From Porodaedalea pini (taxonomy: Eukaryota > Basidiomycota > Agaricomycetes > Hymenochaetales > Hymenochaetaceae): a stretch of DNA of 64,000 nucleotides. Each line of letters opens with the position of its first letter. Position 1 is the stretch's first letter. A program made the translations under genes and the position numbers. Under the pieces are notes generated by a model, which did no database searches, was not told the origin of the DNA, and saw only the letters and a list, made by a program, of their open reading frames with translations. The stretch is from assembly GCA_002794775.1 (NCBI GenBank), contig NBAY01000026.1, positions 186,001 to 250,000 of the forward strand, in the 5' to 3' direction. This document shows positions 57,045 to 64,000 of the stretch, piece after piece.

Positions 57045-58764
57045 TACCTCTTCTTGCTAACACTTCTCCGAGCGCTTCGTCCATTGTCCTTCGGTTTCCG
57101 TTTCTTTTCCTGTGCGGTTGGATATCTGTTAAGTAGTAGATAGCAGATGCATTATAAAGGCGTATGCACGTGATCACGACGCGCGTTGTCTCGAACGACG
57201 ATCTCAGTTTGAATTGGCGTTCCACCCGGCATAGAGCAGGGACTTGGGAATGCTACCTTTCTGCTTCATACACAAGGATCTCTTGTCTTCCTAGCACTTC
57301 TAACAGCTCTCAATACAATTTATTTTGCTTTGCATTTTTGGCTTCTGCCAGTTCCATATTTATGACATATGTAGAAGAAAATGTCCCCATTAATATTCAG
57401 TTTGATCCTGGAGTGGGTCGGGAGAAAGGCTAGGGAGGGAGGAGAGGTATACATTCGATGACTTTGTGACGAGAACAGCTAGAACACCTTGTGTTAGTGT
57501 TGGTGTTAGTGACTCTGACGAGCTTGTATATACAGTATACTCGAGACAAAGGGATCTACATGGATCATGGCAGTAGCAACTTGAACTTAGCTCGCCTCAA
57601 CCTGAAGCGGCAGATTCTTAGACGAAATAGCCGAATCAGCACTTATATTGTGATCCAACACGCACGCATAACTCGGGGAGACTCGGAAGGTACATGTATC
57701 AGACACTCCTGACTCCTGACTCCTGAGATACTGCAGAGTGAACGAGATGGCTCATATGTATGCGATGCACGGTTGCATTATCATTATGACCCGGGATCGC
57801 TACTGTTAGGCAGCACGCACATGGAAAGTTTGTGAAAATCCCGGCATGTCCTGGGGTCTCCAAGCCTGCCCGTGATTAATATTGATATTGTATTCTTCTG
57901 AGAGCGAGACGCCTCGTTCACCACATATTCATATTCATATTCATTCACACCTTTCATGCAGATAGAGCACTAGTACTACGTATGAGTCACATATCACGTA
58001 TCACAGGAAAGTCAGTGTTACTATTAATTCGAGCCGCGGCGGGTCGAGTCAATTCAGAACACACGACGCATGGCACACGGCACACGGGAGAAGTACCGGA
58101 TATGAGGAAGTATATCAGACAACACGAACCACGTCAAGGTCGGGACCGGGACCGGGGCTGCAAGAAACTGCAAGAAAGAAAGAAGTCTAGCTGTGTGTAT
58201 GTGGGCATGAAGGCTTGAGTTCGTTGAGATGAGCGGAAGAGGTGAGGCGTGAGGGGTAAGGAGTACTAGTAAGGGGTAAGGAGTGGCGAACAATGGGATA
58301 GTACTATGTAGTGTCGGATCGAGAGAGGAAACAAGGACATTGGACAAGGAACAACAGTCGCGAATTAAGTTCGTTCGAAAAAAAGATTTAAAAAATAGCA
58401 GTCTAGGAGAGAGGGGTGAAAAGAGGAAGAGCACACGCGAGTTGGACGCGACGACGCCGACCAATCCGTGTGGGTATGCGCAGTCATGAACACAAGTGCG
58501 GAACGGAACTGTTACTGGGACCAAAGAAGCAAGGCGGGATATAATCGTAGAGTACGTGAGTCGTGTATAAATGTCCGCAACATTGGGTGTAGCCTGTCAA
58601 CAGAAATAGGTTTCGACTCGGGAGGAATACCAAAACACAAAGCGCGGGAGGCCGACGGACAAATAAAAGTGTAAGAGCAAGAGTAAAGAGTAAGAAAAAA
58701 ACGTCTCGCAAAAGAAATGAACAGAGAGAAAAAGTTCAAGCCGGGGCGGTTTCACTTTCATCGC
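57045..58764. other. Intergenic
   Basis: 3' side of the LINE and of the GH16 gene. Holds short tandem runs: TCCTGAC copies at about 57705-57726 and TTCATA copies at about 57927-57945. No gene supported. Confidence 0.45.
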
Positions 58765-61700
58765 TTAGCAGAGCTTCCACATCTTCACCGAATCGACCCT
58801 CAGCGCGCGGTCGTCGTCGCTGCTCGGCCAGGTCGCGCTCCACGTATCCTGCGCCTTCGCAAAGTCCGTCATCGCCGTCGCGCTCCCATCGAACCACATC
58901 TTGCCCCCGTCATTGTCCGGGAACCACCCGCTCGTCCCGCCCACCGCGAGATCGATAATCAGATAAAACTCCTGGTCGAACGGCGCGGCGTTCGGCTGGC
59001 CCTCCCAGATATTGCTCACCACCGCCTGCGTGCTCCCGTTCTGCGCCGTCGCCGGGAAGCCCCCGCGCTCCCAGAAGCTCTGCTTCTTGAGGCTCAGGTC
59101 GAGCATCGCGTGCAGCTTGCTGTCGACGGAGAGGCGCATGAAGTCCGACGTCCACTCGAGCGTGTACGTGTGGAAGCCCGAGGCGTACGTCGAGCGCTTC
59201 TGCGTCTGCCACCCAAAGGTGCTCGCGACGACGCTGTCGAGCGGGCCCCAGTTCAGCGAGGAGCGCACGAAGTTGTCGCCCTGCGCTGGGTACGAAGGCA
59301 GGTTCCCGCGCGCCTCGACGATCTGCGGGGGGTGTAATCAAACCGTCAGGCTCATTCTCAGAGACAGGCGAGAAAAGCGAACGACTAACATCAATCTCCC
59401 CACTCATCGGCCACGGACCGTACTTCTCGTCCTTGGGCAGCATCCAAATCGCAGGCCAGAGCCAGTCACCGCGCGGCATCTTCGCAATAACCTCGACCTT
59501 CCCATACGCAATGCTCACGCTGTCCTTCGTGCTGATGCGCGCGCTCTTCACCGGGTTCACCACCGTGTTCGTGCCCTGGTTGCTCGCGACGCTGCAGTCG
59601 CTCGCGTTCCAGGTCTCCGTGCACCCCGTGAGGTTGTACGAGTACCCGTTGAAGATGCTCGAGGACCCGATCTCGTCCGATGTGAGCGTCGGCATGATGT
59701 ACAGCTGTCCGTTCTTGATGTACAGGTTGTCGGACGAGTCCGTCGTCATCTGGAACTCGCCGTTCCCGAACCCGCCGAGCGACACGTTCTTCGACCATGT
59801 ATCCGTATTGAACGAGCTGAAGTCATCGTCGAGCACCGAGCACAGCGGGCTCTTGATCTTCTGGACATTGCTGCAAGACAATTAATTTACACCCTCGTCA
59901 ATTTTTTAACTCAGAAAGAGATAAAATCTGAAGGAGATCCAGAGAGATACACGCACGTATACCCGAAGAAACATATGACTGCCCCGACGGCAACGCCAAC
60001 CCACATGATGCAGAACGTCAGCCACCACGCGGCACGTTCGCCCTTTACGCGCTGCTTGATCCACGGCTTTTCCGACACTGTGTGCCATGATTGAGGAGGA
60101 GGGAGGGTCGATAAGAGTCGGGACCGGCGACATTGACGACAATTGAGAAAAAACCCAAAATCACGTTGAAGCAGGGCGAATTAGAAAATAACGGTTTAGT
60201 CAGTATGCGCCAGCGTACGGAGAGAAAAATAGAGAAATAAAGTAAGATGAATGGCGTCAGCATCCGCGCGCATACACCCCACACATCCGGGACTCTCTCT
60301 CTCTCTCCTCTCCTCCCACTTTCCTCTCCTCTCCTTACTCACAACCACCGAGACAAAAAAACATCAAACAGACCCAGAAAAATGCAACGAAAACCCAACT
60401 CAGAAAAAGCACTGTAGGACACTCACCGCTGATCTTCCTCTGCAGCGCACTGCTCGGCAGCGGCTCCTTCTTTCCCGGGAGGGCAAGCATGGTGCTGCTC
60501 CCCGCCCCGACGCCATTATACGCATACCCGCCAAAGAACCCGCTCCCCCCGCGGGCGTCGCCTTCTACACTCCCAACAAAAAAAAAAAAAACGTTAGCAT
60601 CCCATTCTCTACGAAATTAATAGCAAAGCGAGGCACGGGACGGGACGGGGGAAAGGAGAATAGAGAGCGAGGAGTAGGGGAATAGGGAATGGAAGGAAAA
60701 AAAAACGGAAGGCCAGACGCACCATACCCCAAATTTCCCGTCGCGTACGCCGCCGGCGTCGGCGGCGCCCACACGCTGCTCTCGCGCCGACTCGCAGGGG
60801 AGAGGAACGGCTCGCGCAGCCGCGGCAGGCTGCCTGCGTGTCGCAGCTCCGGCGTGCCCGGCGTACCGGGTGACGGCGGCGGGTACCCCGCGCCTGCGGG
60901 GCCCTGGGCGAAAGGCGGCTGTGGGGGTGCGAACTGTTTGTTAAGAAGGGGGGGGGGGGGGGACGATGTTAGTATTTCGATTTAATTCTTATAAGAGAAG
61001 AGAAGGCAAAGAAGAAAACAATAAGACGAAGGGTACGCACCCCGCCAACATCAACGCTACTCCTTCTCGAATGGCCTCCATATCCACCTCCGGCGCCGAC
61101 GCCGTTCATCCCATTGAACCGCGCAGCATACGGAACAAGGTCCACCGCGCTCGCGCTCATGCTGCTCCGCGCCATCGCGCTGCTCGCCATGAATGCATTA
61201 TGCGGCAGCGGGCCCGGGGCGCGCGGCACCGGGGTTGCGTATCCGTCCGTCCCCTGGCCACCCACACCCATTTGCTGGCCATTCATTCCTTGACCGGGCA
61301 CGACGTTCGCATAGGCCACCGGCGCATACCCGGCCCCGGGTATCTGCGCAGGGTACCCCGCCGTTCCCCCAGGATACGCCGCCCCACCAGGGTACACCGG
61401 TCCCATCCCGATCCCGCCGTTGGCCATGTATGCGGCTTGGGGAGACACGGGCGACCCGACGGGCGAGGGCGGATACTGGTAGCCCGACGGGCTGTGCGGG
61501 TACTGGTGTGCGTACTTCCCCGCCGCCGCCGCTGCTGTGCCAGAAGAAGCAGAGACGAAGGAGCCGTGGCCCACGCTGCTCGGTGCGTCCCGTCCCTCTC
61601 CCGCGTTTGGTGCGTTAGGGTCCTCGAACTGAGTATTGGAGTTGGATGGGTTGGGCGACAAGGGGTGCGCGTCTTCCGCGACGTTCGACGGCGCGGCAGC

Positions 61701-63302
61701 CGTAGAGAACGAGGTGCGGGAGCCGCGGAACGCGCTCGGGGGCGCTATGCCCCTCGCTCTGGGCCCTGCTGCTGCTGCTGCTGCTCCACCGATCCCTCCG
61801 GGTGCGTTGAGCGCAGAAGGCGACTCCGCGCGCTCGATGTCTTCTCCGAGCATCTCTTCTCCTACTCCCCCGACTAAGCCGGCAGCGCCCACGAGCGCGG
61901 CGTGCTGGGCCTGCGCCGCGCCGGAGGAGGACGAACGGCGGTGTGCGCCGCCGGAGTAGCGCCGTGAGGGTGGGTAGGGTGCCGGTCTCGTATGTGTCTG
62001 GGCCTGCGTTTGAGTCTGAGTCTGATTCTGAGAGCTCGAGTGGGAGTATGAGGGAGGGGCAGCGCCGGGCGGTAGTCCGCGTCCGCCTGTTCCCACTCCC
62101 GCCATGTTGCCATTATTGTTCACCGCGGAATAAGAGCCCGAGCGCCGTTTGTACGTATGCTGCCTCGGCGTCGGCGGGGCATACTGGTTCTCCCTCTCTC
62201 TCCACGCCTCTCTCTCCGCCCCGAGTCTCGCGTCCCGTTCCCGTTCGCGGTCAGAATCACTGGCCGTCCCGCCTACGAGCTCCGTGTCCGAATTCGGGGC
62301 GCTCGACGGGTAGAGAGACGAGTCCTGACTGCTCCACGACGCGCGCGAGGCGTCGGTGAGGAAGCGCGGGCGCGGGGGGACGAGGAGGTCCTTTGCTTCC
62401 TCCTCTGTTTCCTCCTGCTCCTGCTCCACCCCCGTCTCTGCTTCTACATCTTCTTCTACGTCTACGCCTGCGTCTGCAGATTCGACTCCAGCAGACCCGG
62501 ACCCGGAATCCTCCTCGCGCGAGGACGGGTGCGAGTCCGGCTCGTGTGAGGACGGGGAGGCGGAGGAGTCGTCGCCTGTGGAGGGCCGACGCGGGGAGAG
62601 GTAGGCGCGGTCTTGCTGCGCCTGCTGTTGACGCTGAACGGGAGGAGGTAGCGATCGGGATTGCGACTGCAACTGCGAATGAGAGACGGGGACGGGGACA
62701 GTGTGTTGGCGTTGCACGGGCGCAGGCGCAGACACCTCGTGATCACTGTCCGTCTCGTCGCCCGGACCGCCAATCTCGAACGACAGCGTGCTTCGACGGT
62801 GTTTGCCTCCCTGCGCGTGTCCCTGTCCTTGTCCGTGTCCTCCCTGTCCCGCAAAACTCCCGTTTCCACTATCCGCAGCCGGATTCGCATTCGCTTTTGC
62901 GCTGACGCCGGTGCTCGAAACATTTTGGGTTTGCTCAACCGACTCGGCCTCGTACGAATACCCGCTCCCTACACTCCCTGTACTCGTCGGTCTCTTTCTC
63001 TGTCCTTGTCCCCCCTGGTCCTGATCCTGTCCATGTCCAGGATCGTCGTCAGACCGCGCCTCAAACGCGGAAAACGGGCTGTACGGCTTGCGGCGCGGAC
63101 GCGCAGCGCTGGAGAAGGGGTCGAACATCTCGTCTTGAGCGTGTCCTCGGGAGAGGAAAGCGGAGGGCGCGGTCGCCTGGAATGAGGACGCGGTGTGATG
63201 TGAATGTGAACGTGAAGAGGGAGAGGATGGGATAGGAGAGGAAGAGGAGAGAGAGGAAGGCGAGGTAGGCCCGTGGGCGTTGCGCGGCTTGCGGAGCGGC
63301 AT
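58765..63302 (-). CDS. GH16 SKN1/KRE6-type beta-glucan synthesis protein with long N-terminus
   Basis: Exons were joined in phase from MPLRKPRNAHGPTS at 63302 to a TAA at 58765, giving roughly 1,250 residues. Residues 1 to about 780 are Ser/Pro/Gly/Gln-rich and disordered, with an Ala run and YP/GY repeats. Short exons follow: FAPPQPPFAQGPAGAGY... and EGDARGGSGFFGGYAYN...KKEPLPSSALQRKIS. Then comes VSEKPWIKQRVKGER and one membrane helix, WWLTFCIMWVGVAVGAVICF (type II anchor). The lumenal GH16 domain starts NVQKIKSPLCSVLDDDFSSF. It keeps KVEVIAKMPRGDWLWPAIWM and, across an intron, the catalytic GEIDIVEARGN (EIDxxE), and it ends RVDSVKMWKLC. SKN1/KRE6 proteins act in beta-1,6-glucan assembly in the secretory pathway; this role is inferred from architecture. 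Confidence 0.85.
60948..60962. repeat. 15-base poly-G tract inside a GH16 intron
   Basis: Fifteen consecutive G on the plus strand. On the coding strand it is a C run upstream of the intron's AACAAACAG acceptor, so it may serve as part of the pyrimidine tract. It is likely length-variable. Confidence 0.9.
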
Positions 63303-64000
63303 CTTAATTCCCTTTTCCTTTTCCTAGTTATGGTATTCTTTTCGGTTCACTGGAAGTGGGTACGTTATAAAATTAGTATTAGCGCGGATTCGTTGATTTG
63401 ATTTGGGAGTCGGCAGCCGCGAGTTGGACGGCACGCACCTCAGATGTAGGAATGCAGGGAAGAACGCGGTGAGATTGCGCCTGAGCCTGTTTTGACGCGG
63501 GTGTTGTCTATGCGCGCGTTGATATATGTCACGGCCGCCAGTGTCACTGTCAGCGTAGCGAAGAGAATCGCGAGAAATACGGAACGAGAGAAGAGATGAA
63601 ATGCGTCTTGTCTTGGCTCCCGAGTGTTCTACTCGGTCTATGTGTCTTCGCAGACGTGCGGTCAAGATAGACCAGAAACAAGCACGGAGGGAGAGATGGA
63701 GGTAGGAGGAGGAGGGAAGAGCATCCAAAAGCCAGCGAGAGCTTTCCACCGTTGGCCAGGCCTGCGAAGCCCGCATGGAGAATGCAAGGATGTAGGGAAT
63801 CCGAATACGGGATACGACTCGTTATCAGCCCGCGTCCGGGGTCCCTACGAGAAGAAGCTTAAGAAGCGACGCGATATACGATATACGATATACAATATAT
63901 GTGCGTGGTTAACCTGCGTCATTAATATTAATATTGCCCCGTCGCAGTCTACAAAAGTAAGGCAAGCACAAAACATACTCGACTCGAAATCGACGGTCAC
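63303..64000. other. Upstream region of the GH16 gene
   Basis: Presumed promoter and 5' UTR. Contains a short GATATAC tandem run at about 63870-63893. No gene supported. Confidence 0.45.

Noticed and set aside
58717..60094. Long plus-strand ORFs opposite the GH16 gene
   Set aside because: They are antisense shadows of a GC-rich coding region; the minus strand carries the recognisable GH16 domain.
60966..63185. Several plus-strand ORFs rich in Arg, Ser and Ala
   Set aside because: Antisense shadows of the disordered N-terminal exon of the GH16 gene, with composition explained by its codon use.

Overview
The window is nuclear DNA from a filamentous basidiomycete fungus, most likely an Agaricomycete. 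The evidence is compact genes split by many 50-130 bp GT..AG introns, a dye-decolorizing peroxidase, a decayed intradiol dioxygenase, a large SKN1/KRE6-type GH16 gene and a non-LTR retrotransposon with RNase H. No bacterial operon, CRISPR array or rRNA is visible. Gene models were built by hand-joining frames at splice sites, so outer limits are firmer than every internal exon edge.

Layout. 0-5 kb: the partial end of an unknown minus-strand gene (1-462), a gene-poor stretch, then a secreted SMP-30/gluconolactonase-like protein (3209-4665, -). 5.6-6.2 kb: an HSP12/HSP9-type stress protein. 6.4-8.2 kb: a near-perfect 1.09-kb palindrome inside degenerate flanking repeats. 8.9-14.3 kb: two head-to-head paralogous NADPH-dependent reductases (extended SDR), with a 646-bp PIF/Harbinger-like non-autonomous transposon in the gap between them. 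14.7-15.8 kb: a zinc-finger-like protein. 17.0-18.2 kb: a multiply broken intradiol dioxygenase pseudogene. 18.9-19.6 kb: cytosolic ribosomal protein uL14 (RPL23). 20.7-21.5 kb: a small secreted protein.

22.5-29.7 kb is a degenerate, repeat-rich stretch. It holds a piece of an HMG-box transcription factor gene, a tRNA-like SINE head and a KIAA1143/DUF4604 pseudogene. 29.8-31.8 kb: a DyP peroxidase. 33.6-38.6 kb is a housekeeping block: a mitochondrial dicarboxylate-type carrier, then an RS-rich protein and an RBM18-like RRM protein sharing a 131-bp bidirectional promoter.

39.1-48.9 kb holds the most unusual genes: two tandem paralogous four-helix membrane proteins of unknown function. One carries a C-terminal tail of roughly 1,000 residues rich in RS and SP dipeptides; the other has a shorter tail of different composition. 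A decayed copy of the 5' end of the second gene lies at 50.65-50.84 kb, next to a broken Tad1/I-like LINE (50.9-57.0 kb). 58.8-63.3 kb: a GH16 beta-glucan-synthesis-type protein with a roughly 780-residue disordered N-terminus before its single membrane anchor.

The genes do not form one pathway. The window mixes housekeeping genes, wood-decay or detoxification enzymes (DyP, SDRs, lactonase, dead intradiol dioxygenase) and a lineage-specific membrane family, with mobile elements between them.
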